Shown here: positions 1-14,900 of the stretch, one piece after another | Layout of the letters: each line of letters starts with the position of its first letter | Numbering within the stretch: the first letter of the stretch is position 1 | Source: Brugia malayi | Lineage: Eukaryota; Nematoda; Chromadorea; Rhabditida; Onchocercidae | Reading direction: 5' to 3' | NCBI RefSeq assembly: GCF_000002995.4 | Contig: NW_025062479.1 | Span: 19,898,721-19,962,720 of the forward strand | Length of the DNA stretch: 64,000 nucleotides | Notes under the pieces: generated by a model | What the model was told of the DNA's origin: nothing | Database searches by the model: none | The model's input: only the letters and a program-made list of their open reading frames with translations | Made by a program: the position numbers and the translations under genes

Positions 1-1109
1 TATTAATAAAATTAATATACTACAGAATATGTTGAGGTTTGCATTAATTTGTTTAGTACGAAAAAAACATTAATTACATTATGAGTAAGCTAATAATTAA
101 AAATATTCCTCACACTAATTGCACTACTAATTAATTGTATTAATTAATCACCATCATTTTGAATGATTTGTTATGTTTATCAAAAGATATACTATTTCAT
201 TTCATTTTTTCTTCACGTACGTTTCAAAGAATTAGCTGTCATTGCTATTGCTATGTCATAATTAATATAGTGTGGACTTTATCAATTATGAATTTCAGAA
301 TTGCACAGGTGATAATCAGGGAAACACGTGAACCACTATTATCAACTTGTGTTGAAATAAGTATTCAACAAGGAACGGTGTTAAACTTAAATGATTTATA
401 CTATTGAAAGAAAGTACTAAACCAAACGATGGGTCGATTATTTTGTGATAAGAAAGTCCATTAATAAATAGAGTTCATATTATTATCATTTGCTATACCA
501 GTTATTATTTTTCTTCTTTTCCTTTTCTTTTGAAGAATGAAATTACCAGCATATTTCTTACCAGTATGATCCAATTCAATCTACACGTTTTTATTCAAGT
601 TTTGATGAAATTATCATCACTTACCGCTCTAACAATATGCTTTAAAATTGAGAGAAATGGAAACTTTTATTTTATTGTTTTCCATCAAAATTCAGTACGA
701 AATTTCAATTCCTAGAATTTATCAAGCTAAATATACATATGTTTATTTATTTGTTATATCAGTAATAGTAGAATTAACTTGATATAGACGATAATAACAA
801 TAATTAAGCATAAAATAAATTTCACAATTAAAAATACAGAATGCTAAATTCTTTCTATATTGTGTCTTCAAAAAAAAAAAATTTTCCGACTAATTTTTCA
901 AAATTTTTTTTCATGTAACAAGTTTCTTTTTTTCATTTTTTTGTTCCAATATTATGCAAAGAAGTTGAGCGATTCTTTTTTTTTTCTTTTTTTTTAACAT
1001 AATATAACGTTTATTCTTAAACATAATATAGATAACGTTTATATCACATATTAATTTGAACGAAATGTTGATAATGTTAATATCAAATATTAATTTGAAT
1101 GAAATAAAT

Positions 1110-1970
1110 CATCAACTAACCATTAGCTTTAAACAAGATGCTAAATTGGCGATAAATGAATTTAAACGATTAATAGGATTGATTTGAAATTCAATTACCA
1201 AATTTGTCGAAAATGCTAATCATTATGCATCGGGATGATTTGGTTGACACACTCCTCAAAATGCCCAGTTTTCGGACGTTACAACAATTGGATTATCCAT
1301 TCCTCTCAAATGGTCACTAACAGTCCTTCCTTTTTGCTGCTCAATCTGTCTATAACATTTTAAAACTTTCATTTGTAAAAGTAATAGATTAAAAATTAGG
1401 GCTAAAAAAAAATTTTTATTTTAAATTTTGCTTTTTTATTCCAAAACAAATTCGCATTGATTCAATCATTTCCATCTGAAAAGTTACATTGAGAAATTTT
1501 TTTATAAATTCTCATTGAAATAATGAATCATTTATTCGTACATTTCAATATACTAATTATCCATTTTATAAATAATTTCTTTTAAATAAATTCTATAAAT
1601 AATTTTTTTTCCTCTAATTTCGGCGAGTGCAAACTATGCTTTTATCAAATTGCGCAAGTAGATGAATCAGCAATTCTTTAGGATTTTAAAATGTATCAAT
1701 CAATAATATTAGAAATTACCGATGGATTAGTTGGATTACCGTATGCAAAAACGAGTGGGATGGCGCATTTGACGAATAAAGGGAAGGAAATTTGACACCA
1801 TACATGGTAACAGCTTATCAATCAGTAATGCGCTAATTGTTAGCTATTTAGTAAGATGGACAATATGGTGTTGCATCCTGAACGTGAACCAATTTCCGGA
1901 TATGTCGTAATCGATGCAATGGATAGTTGAATGGGCAAATCTTGGATAAATATGAAAAGCAGTTGATGCA
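1110..1970. other. compositional island with broken open frames, unidentified
   Basis: This block is visibly richer in G/C and in mixed codons than its surroundings. Open stretches of about 25-45 codons with ordinary amino-acid content occur on both strands. On the + strand one spans about 1178-1312 and another 1691-1795. On the - strand one runs from about 1363 down to 1250, starting MKVLKCYRQIEQQKGRTVSD, and another lies at about 1940-1835. All are interrupted by stops, and no convincing splice sites join them. It could be a decayed gene, a transposon relic, or a transferred fragment such as the Wolbachia insertions known in filarial nuclei. I do not recognise the protein. Confidence 0.3.
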
Positions 1971-3894
1971 ATTTTAACACTAATATGTTAAGATCTAAAA
2001 ATTTAAGCTGTTAAATTTGAAAACCTACAAACATTATTTATTAAAATACCAACAACATTTTTTAATCTTTCAAATTCGAAATTTCAAGAAAAAATAAGGC
2101 TAACAATTTGTATGGTAAGGTCAATTGCAATCACTTTTTGTAATCGATTAAGTGCATAAAATATATTAGTTGAATAAATTAAACAAATTTTTGTAATCAA
2201 TTAAATAAATTTAGTAAATTTATTTGAATGAATATTTATTTATTTCTTGAATTAATTAATTTATTTAAATGAATTAAATATTTCCTTGTAACCAATCAAA
2301 AATTAATAAATTATTTTTTTATTAAAGCATTATTGCTCATCAAAAGTAAATCAAATAACATCACTTCTCTCTAGTATCAATCCTGAATATGATAACTAAA
2401 AATTTTTATGAAATATTGAAAAGGAAAGTTTTAAATTTTAAAACGCTGGAAGAAATTCATAAAAAAAAGAAAAAGTTTTAAATTTCTAACAAATAAAACG
2501 GAAAACAGGAAGAGTTTGAAGAAAATGAGGACATGTGCTGAGAAAAATCAAGAGGTAACATCAAAAATATGCTAATGAAGAGGATTTTGTGTTATTTCAA
2601 AGAAATGAAGTACCCTTTGACTCGTTTATTCTTTTATCCATTACTACTAGCTTACTTACTTACCGTATATCACTTATCCGCTTTACTAATCATCTGCTAT
2701 CTATACAAATAAATTATATGTTGCTTTCATCAGTAAACCAACAATTGATAATCTTATGGGTAATTCTTTTAAAATAATATATGAAAACAATTAATATAAT
2801 TAATATTGTAAATTTTTGATTGACGAAAATACTTTTTTTTCTTTTTTTCTTGATTTTTTATTAATTTATTTCATTTATTTAATTATTTTTTTTTAGAGAG
2901 GGACTATATATTAATAGCAATAAGTTTGATAAATTATTTTATTTGAAATTCATTACTTATTTGCTAGTTGAAATTATCTATGAAACTAAAATGTTTATTA
3001 ATTATGGCACTGTATGTTTATGATGTTGACAGTAGTAAAATAGATATGTGATATTTCTTTGAATAAATAAACAATGAAGGATCAACGTGATACCAATAAA
3101 ATAGCTCAAAGCATAATGTTATCAGAAGCTAAGTGATAATATTGATTTGCTGATAACAAATTGAGCGCATATTTGTACAAAATTATTGCATTGAGCGAAA
3201 GTGTAAATCGTTGCATATTATCATTTTATATTAAAATTTCTCGTTGCCCATCACTTTTCTCTTTTTTTCTTTACTTGTCGATTATTTGCGGTCTTTCATC
3301 TGAAATATCATGACATGATTTCGTTGTTTCCATTAAATTAATCAACCAATTATTTGAAATTACTCGAGAATGAATGACTGTAAGGAAAATATAAATGAAA
3401 AATCAATTTAATTCTTTGAAAAATGTTGAAAAATTGGACAATTATCTTTCGCATGAAATATTATTTTATTGATAATTTAGAAGAAAAAAAAAATCGAATT
3501 CTAGTAAAGCATTTGAATTTTTGGACTAAAATAAAAATTGAATTAAGGTAACTGAAATAATCAAATGCAAGAGAAAAAGAATTCAACCAATGAACAAATT
3601 ATTCAAATTTATGATTTTTTTTTGTCCGATTTTTGAATGAATGAACGGAAAAATCGATTTACTTTGTGCTTAATTGTGACCCTTACACTACCACTTTTTT
3701 TCATCTATTGTCATCTTTTCTCTTTTTTTTTTTTCATCCCTTCATTTAAATGAAAAGACTAGTAAAAAATATTGATTGAGCAGATGCTTACTATCTTACT
3801 AAAAGATGACCAAAGTATGTAAAAAAAAAGAAAAATAAAATTGGAAATACCAGTGATTAGGGCAGACAAACATGCAAAATTGTATAACAAATAA

Positions 3895-3930
3895 AGATGG
3901 ACAGACATAGATGCATAGATGGACAGGTAG
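3895..3930 (-). repeat. two direct copies of AGATGGACAG
   Basis: AGATGGACAG occurs at 3895-3904 and again at 3917-3926, 22 bases apart. Read on the - strand this is CTGTCCATCT, the same core as the CTGTCCA repeat field near 9.6 kb. The flanks (3840-4090) hold looser TGGACA/GACAG variants. Confidence 0.5.
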
Positions 3931-6900
3931 ATATAGTTGTCTGAAGAAATGTAGCAGTGTTGATGGTTTGTATAGTTTTCTTTTTTTTGATTGGACACCT
4001 GCAATAGTGTTAACCTTTGTGGTGGATTGGTCAGAGACAGGATAAATTGAATGAGATAGACAGCATAGTAGTAGCCACAGGTCATTCATTCCGATAATGA
4101 CCAAATGAAGAAGAGCTGAGGTAGGTCAGAGATGAATGAAAATAGAAGTTCGTTTCTCATCGTTAAATTACCATTTTACCAAGGACATTCATCCAATTCT
4201 ATCTTTCGAAAGAAAAAACTGTCGTTTATTTACTATTTTTAAGATCATACCTATTCTATACCTGTAATATATCTTTCCTTTTTTTCCCTCTCTTATTCTC
4301 TTCTCTTTCTCTTCTTTTGGTTTTATTTACTATTTTAACAGGTTTTTCATATTTTTTGCAAACTTTTTAATTTATGTTTATTTTGCTTAATCAATACACA
4401 AATATATGTAAATCATAATTTTCCAAGTAAGTGAATGTCTATTGTTATCTACTAGTATTTGCTTGTTTTATTTACTTATCTTTTTTTGTTTTAACATAGA
4501 CAAGCATAGTTAGTAGTAATAACATTTAATCAACCAATAACAAATATTATTAAGATATCAATGATAAATAATAAAAACAAATGAGTTAACCTAACAATGA
4601 TAGTTGTGCTGAAAGGTTATGCTAATCATCATGTCTGATAATGAAAGATGACAACGTGATGATAATAATGATAATAACTATTGTATTGTTTTGACGATTA
4701 TTTAGCTGAGTCATATTCTTTATTGTTGTTAATGAATCAGCTATACCTATATAATTGCTTTCATACCTCAAAAAAAAAAATATAATATATATTATATTTA
4801 ATGTTTCCCGTTTTATTATGTTTTCTGGTAATTCAATTTAATGCCATAAATGTATTTCAGGGAATGTTACTCGATAATTGAGAAGAATTGAGTGACAATT
4901 AATTATGAGTCAAATCAAAATAAATGAACAACAAAATTACTGTCATAGAACTTCAAAGGTACTTTTCGATATTTAAGTGTTATTTTCTTAAATGATAGCT
5001 TAAGAATGAAATAAAGTGATATGGTAAAAAGTAATCCGATGAAAAGGGAGTAAATAAGAGTAAAAGAATGTTAATAAGAGTGAAAGAATTAATTTGATTG
5101 TTTACTTTTGAAGTTCTATGAAAAGTTTGTTTGTATTAGGTAAATGGTAAAGTATTTGATTCTTGATATTCCTTATTTTAACTATCATTTTACTTGTAAC
5201 GTCACTTATTACTCGATTAAAAATTTTTTATTGTTTTAATTTGCTCTTTTGTAATTTAATTTCACCCCTATTTTATTTCAATATTTCTCTTACTGCATTT
5301 TTTTTTCTATTTTAAAGTTACTTTTTAAGAGAAAAATTTATTACAATTTACTTACCTGACAATTTTTCCTTCTATGGAAAGATAATAATTGACAAGAAGA
5401 ACAGGTAAATGAATTAAATGTCAACCAATACAGCAAATGAAATATAACAAATGAGAAAAGTTGAAAAAAATGAAAATTAAAAGAAAAGCAAACACATAGG
5501 AAAACAAAAGAAAAATAAGAGTTACATCTAATATTTTTTATGATAGGAATTGAAAAATTAAGATAATATTTAAAAAAAACGAAAAATTTATGTTAAATTA
5601 TCATTATAGTTCTACTTCAAAATTTTAATCCTTCATTATGAAAGAGAAAAGCGAAATAGTATTCAAAATTCGCAATCTAAAGTTAAAAAATTAAAAGATA
5701 GATTACCATAATCATGTGAATGCCCACATGAGATTTAGCGACAATAAAATTTTTTTTTTTATTAATGATTAAAAGTTTTTCCTATGAAAAAAGAAGAAAT
5801 AAGGACAATGAACAAATATAATGTTGGAAATAAATTTATGACTAATTCAAATTTAAATTTTATTTATATTAAATATTTTCAATATATACACCATATTTTT
5901 TCAAGAGGAATATTTATTATTGTAAATATTAATCGAGAATTATGGCTATTAATTGTCTTTTCTTTTTTTTTCTTTCTCCTCAACTTCTCCTTCCCATTAC
6001 CGCCTGTTATTTGACTTCTCTCAGCTTCAGCAACAACGACAACAAACCACTGCCTTTTTCTCTTCACATCCCTATCATATCATATTCAACCTTTTGATAC
6101 CTTTAAAAGTGCCATTGACATTTTAAACAAATACCAATTTTTGTTCTCTTCATTTTTTTTACATTTAATAATACTTTCGATTAAGAAAATGTCCCATTTT
6201 AAATGATTTAAAAATATCAATTAATCATTGTCTTCTCTTTCTTCATTTTTTAGACCTAAAAATTTTAAGCAATTTCTTTTACACTTTATTTAAATTTCAG
6301 ATTACTCTATTTTAAATTTTTACATAGTTGCATTTTGAATTCAATTTTTTGATATTATAAATTTGAAAATTATTTTTTCTTTTAAAACTTTTATAAATCA
6401 ATTCGTGCTATGATTAAAATGGATAAAGGATTGATTATTGCTGTCCATTAATTAATGTAGTACTGGAATATCAAATTTTAACTTATCAGATGCTTATTAG
6501 TTTCCTAATTACATAATGTTATATATTATTTACATTTCAACTAAAATTACTGCATTATTATTATATTATAAATATAGCTATTAATTATTATTACTATGTT
6601 ATTGTAGCATATTAAGCACTCATTCATTTCCATCATTATTGCTATTCAGTTCTAACAATTCCATCATTACTTTTCATCTTCAAATCTAACTTCTTCACTG
6701 ATCATATCACATTTAATTCAATTCAAGTCCTATATCCTTTATCAGCAGTGATAGTACCAGTAGATAACGGTAGTAGTAACGGTGATAACAGTAATAGTGG
6801 CAGGAGAAATAATTAGAACATTTGCAATAACAATAAGCTAAAGTACAATATTGATTAATTTAGATGAGAAGCGAACATCTATCTCGTTTATCACAAATAA

Positions 6901-7745
6901 CCACTTTTGTATCATTCATTCATTCTATCAAAATCATTCATTAATTTTTCAAAGTTTTCTAACTGGTTGTTACAAAATGACTGAGTACTGTTGTCATCGT
7001 CTATTGTCACCTATCTGAGCTAAGGATGACATCGAAAATTTCATTTTAACCTTGTAAATTTCAACCATTTCAACTCTCATTCCTCTTTTCTGCAGGTTAC
7101 ACATCAAATTCGTGTATGTTTGCTGAGAATCTTGAACCGCTTCAATAATCGTTTTTATATTTCAATTCCTTTTTTTTTTTTTTTCATATTGACTTCTTCC
7201 AATTTTATTATTAATGAATTTTTACATACCTGAGTTCTTCCACACTTCTTATTTGACCTCTTCATCCTTCCATTTCAACAGATGTTGAATTTAGTGTTTG
7301 ACTTCTTCTTGTTTCAGAGTGTTGATATATTTCTTATCTGATTTACATCTATTCATTTGAACAATAAAAATGTTTATTGTTTACTGTTTTAATCAGTTAA
7401 AATCAAAATTTATATTTTCTATTTTTCAATTGCATGTAATTATTGAAATTTAAATTTATGTTTGTATGATTTTATTGCTTTATCATAATTATCTAGATAC
7501 ATCATTAGAATATATGATAAATTATTCTGATATTATTTAAACCATTCTCAATTTATGAATTAATTCTTCAATTAATAGATTTAACTATATCATTCTTGAA
7601 AATTTGAAAATTGATTGATCATTTATTTCTACAAGAAAACAAAATACATTTAGTTTTCTTCTTAAAAAAGCTTATAAAATTAAATGAGAAGTCTGAAAAA
7701 CTGTTTTTTTTTTCCCTTTCCTTTGATTTTTATACTTCTTATCCA

Positions 7746-7828
7746 GGTATGTATGCATACCTGCATGTGTATGTCTGTCTTTGTGGCACTTGTCTGTGTG
7801 TGTGTGTATGTTTGCATGTATGCGCGCG
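7746..7828. repeat. TG/TATG microsatellite
   Basis: A run of TG and TATG/TGCA steps with an uninterrupted TGTGTG core around 7795-7808 and a CGCGCGC patch at 7822-7828. It also creates the Cys/Val-rich open frames that cross it on both strands. Confidence 0.8.
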
Positions 7829-8139
7829 CTCTTGTCGATATTTATTCGTTTCAAACAAAATTGACATGGTTGAAATTTCTGCGGTATCATTTCTTTTTTC
7901 TCTTAACTTCAATGATCACTCGGTAATTGGATGATCAATTTTTCGTTTTTTTTTTGTTTATATTCCGGATCCAATTTGTCTCCAATTTTATTCACACATT
8001 TGTCTTTTTTTTTCCTTTTTTTTTTTTTTTTTTTTAATTATGACAACTGACCGACTGGCCGACTTTCCGCAATTTCGTTCTACTTCTTTACTGTCATTTT
8101 CGACATCATCGGTATCATTATAATGATAATGATGATATG

Positions 8140-8335
8140 CTTATCGTTACAGAAATTATTAACAATAATAATTATTGTTATTATTAGTATTGTCATTAAA
8201 TTATTATCAGCTATCATTACTAATTACTACTGTTATTATTATTTTTAATCACTATTCAACTATAGTTACAATCATCAGCGCTATCATTATCATCATTATC
8301 ACTACACTTATCTCTATCATCATTACTGCGCACTG
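8140..8335. repeat. ATT/ATC-type degenerate trinucleotide repeat
   Basis: Alternating ATTATT, ATCATC and ACTATT steps with substitutions. It reads as Ile/Thr-rich in translation and is not a gene. Confidence 0.7.
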
Positions 8336-8799
8336 CAGTGATTATCTCTGTTACCAATTATTTTTGATTTAAAATTGGATTATGGATCATATCAAATAAT
8401 TGATCTCAAATGACTTTTAGAAATTCATTGTTGTTAAGAGAGGAAAAATTGAAATGTGAGTATTTGCAATAGTTCGAAAGAGATCACTTGAACTTCCTGC
8501 AATAATTGAAGGAAATAATTAAATACTAAAAATCAAATTAATCGATACCATCTATCCTTAAGCATTTCCTATTTTTTTTCTCTTTCTTTCTTTTGTCAAC
8601 TTATCTTAATGATTAGTAAGAAAAAAGAAAGAAGTTTTTCATCCTTCTTTGTCTTTTTTTTTCTTTTCAAAATACCAAAAAAAAAAAAAAATTCTTCTAC
8701 TTGTGAATTGCTTTTTTATTTGCACAGTTCTCATTTAACAAGAAGTAGTGAAATTTAGGTTAATTTGTATCAAAATTACAATCTTTCCCAATTGCTATC

Positions 8800-9035
8800 A
8801 CTATTAATATTGACAAACTACTACGATATTATTGCCAATATTAATATTATTATCACATCATTATTTATTATTATTCTTATTATTAATTATTATTACTTAT
8901 TATTAATGTTATTTATTATTATCGCTATCATTATTATTATTACACTACTAATTATTTATTACAATACTTATTAATTACTATTATTATCGTTATTATTATT
9001 TATTATTATTATCGCTATTGTTATTTATTATTATT
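8800..9035. repeat. ATT-type trinucleotide microsatellite
   Basis: Long imperfect ATT/TATT array giving Ile/Tyr/Leu-only translations. The same family recurs at 36.8-36.95, 37.5-37.9 and 60.75-60.96 kb. Confidence 0.8.
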
Positions 9036-9589
9036 CCGGATGACTCTTCTATTTCATACACTCGTTATCTTTAATTACCCTATCAGTAACTGTCATATCC
9101 ACCATTTCTTTTTTTTTTTGTGTGTTTCAAATTGAACACTGAAACTAAATATGCTTGTATATAAATTTTTATTTTCAAATATTTCTTATTTACTTCTTTT
9201 GTTCGTTTTAGTTTAATAAACGTATTTAATTTCAGAATTATTTATTCTTATTATCATTATTTTCATCTTTTTTTTATTTAATTTAAAAATCTCCATTGTT
9301 ATATTTACCATTTGTTTTTGTTAATTGTTCTACAACATAAACAGATATTAATATGTTGTAGTATTATTGTTATTGCTTTCTTTTCTAACGCAAACAAATG
9401 AATATTTATTTACCAATAATATCTTTGGGTAAACAAAATAAAATAGCACTTTAAAGATTGTTATCGAAATAAGTAGCAAATGAAATTGTTGCCACAACAA
9501 TGACTAAATAGTATTTATTAGATAATTCCAATCACGCTGACAACATTCCTATGTCATTTATTTATTTATTTTCGTCTTACCTGTCCAAT

Positions 9590-9768
9590 CTCTACACACA
9601 CATGTCCAATTCACATATCTATGCCATCACATGTCCACCCAATCTGATGTCCAATTTATGATATACCTGTTCGATTTTTTACATACCTGTTCAGTCCATT
9701 ATACCTGTCCAGTCTATATACTTGTTTAATCTACATAGTGTTCATACCTGTCCATATCTAATCTATTA
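9590..9768 (+). repeat. degenerate tandem repeat, consensus near ATACCTGTCCAATCTAT
   Basis: About nine imperfect units of roughly 16-30 bases share CTGTCCA/ATGTCCA/CTGTTCA. They begin near 9590, 9602, 9631, 9648, 9667, 9687, 9705, 9722 and 9748. Several are preceded by CATAC or ATATAC. The 12-mer CATACCTGTCCA at 9743-9754 recurs exactly on the - strand at 12971-12982. Confidence 0.6.
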
Positions 9769-11940
9769 GAACCCGTTGTTTTTTCCATTCATTCTTTTTC
9801 ACACTTAATTTGCAACTTTTCAAATTTCTTTTTTTCCTTAATTCTTTCCTCTCTCTTTTTTCTTTTTTGATTCTCTTTTCCTTTCATTATTCCTATTTCT
9901 TTTAAAATAAAAAGAAAAAAAAATTAAATGATTCATCGAGAATTTCTATGCAATCTATTTTATTTCCTTCTCTAATCTTTTTTTCAAATCTCTTTTCTCA
10001 TATAAACAATTTTTACTTATTTCAATGACAGTAATTACACAATCTCTTCTCTTTTCTTTCATTAACCAAATTTTCTCATTTCAATAACTTAATAACACTT
10101 CCATTATCATTTTTATCTTTTGTTGCATTCATTTATCACGATATCATCTTTTATTATCACTTCACACTTCTTTCTTTCTTCTTATAACTTAAATCTACTT
10201 CACCCTCAAACTTTTTCTCATTAATTTGTTAGAATTAATTTAATTTTCATATTAGATTATGCAAATATTTATTCGATCTATAATTGTAAAATATATGAAA
10301 AATTGAAAATAACTATTCAATTGCTTTCCTTTTTCATTTGCCTGTACAATTAAAAAAAAGGAACTTGCTTTATTATCGTTTTTAGATGTTAGTTTTAGAA
10401 AAAAAAAATTTCCTCTAAAATTTTGTTTAATTACAAATTTCTTTCCCTTTTCTTTCGCGTTAATTTGTTTAATTAGAGATTTTACAACAAACATTTCTTC
10501 ATATGCATTTTTCAATTGCTTTTTTTCTTCCTCTTTTAATTCTTTCAGAAATAACTAACTTCAAATCAAAATTCACCTCTTTCTTTCGATTTTCTCCTTT
10601 TTTTTTTGTAAACTTTTGCAAATTTTATATTATTATTGTTTTTTGAAACATGATATATTCTTTAGAAGAAAATAGTACCAATAATGAGTTGAAAGAAGAA
10701 AAGAAAGTAATAATCGAAAATACTTCAAAACGAGTTAGTTAGATTCAATGTATATGATAAAATGAAATAATCAAACAATCAAAATTTTAAGCTCCTTTCA
10801 AACAAAATGAATTGAATGTGTACGATCAAATGATACAACAATATTTCCAGTAATCAAGTAGGAAATTAAATTATCAGACTTATGTCAATAATATAAATTT
10901 AGCATTAAAAAATTTCAAAACATGTTAAAAAGATTTTATTTGAATTATTCGTACGAAAAAAGAACGAATAACAAAAACTAACTCGAAAACAATAATTCAT
11001 CATTGATTAGAAAATGCTTTAATTTTTGTAATCAACGAGAATTATTATTTTAGGACTATTTATTGTTATCTTTTGATAATAATAAATGATGACAATAATA
11101 ATATTAATAATAATAGATAATAATGGTAATAACAATAATACTTTTTGTCTTTTTTTTTTTTTTATTTCTATTCTTACGATGATATCATTGGAATGTAACG
11201 AAGTTTTCAAATGTTAAATTTTACCGATTTTATGAGATAATTTTGATATTTCTCCTATTTTTTTGCCCAATTAATGAATGATATATTATTTATGATTTTA
11301 CTAATTTGTTTCTTTTTTTGCTGCGTTTATTTCTTACAACTTATGACAAAAAGAATATTTCTTACCGTAGGTTGCTACGAAATAGTATTATATTGAATGA
11401 AAAAACTGATCAGCTTGATATGCTTAGAAATAGTTAAAGATCATAGGTGACAGTAAATTTAAAAAAATGAAAATGAAATCATAGATTGCATTGCTATGAA
11501 ATTCTAGAAATTTCTAATCATTAATCATTAATCGATAGAATTATGAAATTTTCAAAGTCATATTGATGAATTTACAGAAATTACTTATCAGGTTTGTTAA
11601 ATATTAATAAAATCATTGGATAATTAATATTTGATTATTAAAAATTTTGGTAGTTTACTATAAAATCATTCAAAATTGTGTTAATAATAAAATTATTGAT
11701 TAGTTAATATCTTTTGCTAATTCTATATAAAATCAAATCAGTGGCTGAATATCGTCTAAGAAAAAAAAAAGAACATTGTTTCGAAATGGATTTCACATCC
11801 GATAAATTTCAAATTCTGAGAACTGTGAAATCATTTCGGGCGAGATTTCTTTTGATTCATATTCTATCATTTCCATTTGTTTCATTTCCTCGGTTGCAAT
11901 AAAAATTAAGGGAAATTTATTTATTTATTCTCCTTCCTCC

Positions 11941-11985
11941 TTTTTTTTTTCTCTCTCTCTCTCTTCCTCTCCCTCCTTTCTTCCC
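11941..11985. repeat. CT-rich microsatellite
   Basis: A T run followed by CTCTCTCTCTCTC and further CCT/CTTC steps. Simple polypyrimidine tract. Confidence 0.75.
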
Positions 11986-14900
11986 TTTCACAGATTATTT
12001 GTAATTTTTTTATTGACAAATTTCAAACAAAAAAACTTTAGCTTTGATTAATTAAAATAAAAAAATTTCATCCGATCACATTTAATTATATCCTATAATT
12101 CTAAATTCATTTTTTATAGTCCAATTTAAGTCTTTCCTGCTTTTTTTCTAACTCTTACCAAATTCCAAATTATCAAATCTAACATTTTATCATAGCGATT
12201 ATTTTTAAGAAAAGTAAAAAAATATTTAAAAATTTTTTAATAATCAACTACACAGCAATACTGCAAATTTTTTGTTCATTTTTAAAAAATATTTAAAATT
12301 TTTTTGTTGATTTTAGACTTCCTTTTTTGAATTATTATTTTTTTTTTACTTTTTTGATTTCTTTTTCAATTCAACAAAATTTTTTACCTTTTTATATTCC
12401 ATTTTGTCATCGTTATTAGTTGCTCTCCCGCTTCTTGCTCGAACGAAAGATATTTTAATAACAATGATAATAGTTACATAAAGCAAATTACGAGGTGTAC
12501 ATTCATTTGTTTGTAGAAAATCTTGCTTTGCTGCATTTTTCGATAAGAATTTCTCGGAAAGTTTTATTAAGATAATTAATTAAATTTTTTACCACCAATC
12601 AAAATAATTAATTTCTGAAGCATATTCTCCACAATAGATTAATTATTTCATATGTATAAAATGACTCAATACTTCTCGAATTGTTTACAAAATCAGGAAA
12701 GTAAACTGGAGAGAAATTTGCAAAGTAATAAATAAGCAAACATATTATTACAGATAGAAATTTTATGATCTCATCGTGTAATATCCTGAATATTTTTGGT
12801 ATGCTTATTGATTCAGAAAAGAATCGCGTATAGGCCTTATCAGAATTATTTTACCGCAAAATTTTCATATTTGTTTCTTTGAAGTGAAATAGTCAGTGAT
12901 ATTTTGTAATAACTGATAATAAATATATACAATAAAAAAAATGTGCAACCTTCCGGATAGGTATAGGGGTTGGACAGGTATGTCGGTTAGAAAATTGTGA
13001 ATTGTTAAACTATTAGTTTTCTTCGGCTATTTCCGTAGTTTTAGTAATTCATACAAGCAAATTCATATGTAATTTCCCTTCGGATCACTTTAGAATACTG
13101 TAAATTGATATTTGCATTGCTTTTTTCTAATATTTTTTGGTCTTCAATATTTATGCGAGAAAATTCAAATTTTTGGCTATTTTACAGCGATTTGGTATTG
13201 TTTTTGAATACGATTAGAAATGAATATGAATAAATATGCATGGAATTCGGAAAATTAAAAAAATCGTGGATATAACTTTTTCAGGTTACCGGAAATTAAA
13301 CATAGATTATTTTCGATGTGTTCTCCTCATCATAAATGACCTAGTTGGAAAACTGCATCATTAGAAGATAGATATAAGCGTAAAAATATATTGGAACCAT
13401 TTCACAGTGACTGTCAAATTTTAAGAGCGGTGCATTAATAGGTGGAAATACAGGAAAAACCGGACCGGATGGAAATGAAAAATATTCATTCAATTTCATA
13501 ATTTTAACATCTGAATATAACTAACACTCATTAACTTATTAACTTCAAAATTTTTCATTCCCGAAACTTTATTTTATTCTATTCATGCATTTTTTTCTTT
13601 ATGAAATTGCCATAAAAACCATTTGTTGGCCATTTAAATAAAAATGGAAATTAAATTGATTGATGATTTTTGATCATAATTTAAAATTTAGATTATCATT
13701 ATCAATTTTTAACCGCTTATTCTTTCATATTTGTATTTTAAATATAATTTCCATAATTTTGACTAACATTTCTTTTTTACAATTTAAGTGATGTTAAATT
13801 TTTTTATTTATTAAAAACATTGAAAAAGCTTTTTTTTCATACATTTTTTGTCATTTCTTTTTTTCTCTCCCTCAAAAAAAAAAATTATTTCATTTTTCAA
13901 ATTTTTTAAAATTTTCTGTAAAAATATCATGACTATAATTACAGTTGTTTAATCACACTTTATTTTGAATACTACTTATCTCAATTTCGCGACAAAAAAA
14001 AAAAAACATCTAAATCTTGAAGTTAGCAGAATTTTTGTTGAATGATCCATATAACCTCATAAAACAGAAATTTCCAAAATTTTATTAATTAAGCATTTCA
14101 ATTTGAAATTTAACATTTACAAATTGTTTTTTCTTCATTTCTTACAAATAAATGAAGAAGAAATATTCATAAGAAGTGAAGAGTCTCTGATAAATAAATG
14201 ATTTTTCATTACTTTCGAATGAAATTTGAAAGGATTATAGTGACACAAATGATATATTTATTGTCATCTGATTGGAAATTTTGAATTATTTCAAAATTTG
14301 GAATTTTTTTTGCTTCGACTTTTCAATTCTTATCATATAATTTTATTGTTATTTTCACTGATTAATTTTAAGGTGATGTTTTTATATCATTTATATGCTC
14401 AATATTATTATTGTTATTATTACTATTAGTTCAATATTTATTAGCAATATATATGCTTCCTCTCTTTGTTTGTTTCTCTCTCCCTCTACTTCATTCTTTA
14501 TTTATTTCTCTAAATCATTTCATTAATTTATCATTCTCATTATCAACTATCAAGATCGTCATTATTATCATTATTGTTACAACATTACAACATTTATCAT
14601 TTGAACACATCGTTTATCTCTTTTTTTTTCAAAGAATTTATTCGTTCATTCATTATTTTTATCACAATTATTATAATCATTATCACTGCTATAACATTTG
14701 TTATCATCTAGGAACAATATCCATTAATAATATGCTTTTATATTGTAAGAGAGAGAGAGAAAGAAAGAGGAAGGGAGAGATCAGTTGATTATATTTTATA
14801 GTTTCTTTTATAGGACAATCCTATGATTAAATCTTTTTATTATTTTGTTTAAATTATTTCAAATGAAAAAAATTTGACATATTCTCTTGTTTCTAAAATC

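Noticed and set aside
3759..4104. Two overlapping 101-108-codon - strand frames
   Set aside because: Neither shows a domain, signal or splice structure. They arise from a slightly G/C-richer patch that includes TGGACAG repeats.
7611..7934. 107-codon frame rich in Cys and Val
   Set aside because: The Cys/Val content comes entirely from the TG microsatellite.
14411..14788. 125-codon frame with hydrophobic stretches
   Set aside because: Built from ATT/ATC repeats and a GA tract, giving Ile/Tyr/His runs. It is not gene-like.
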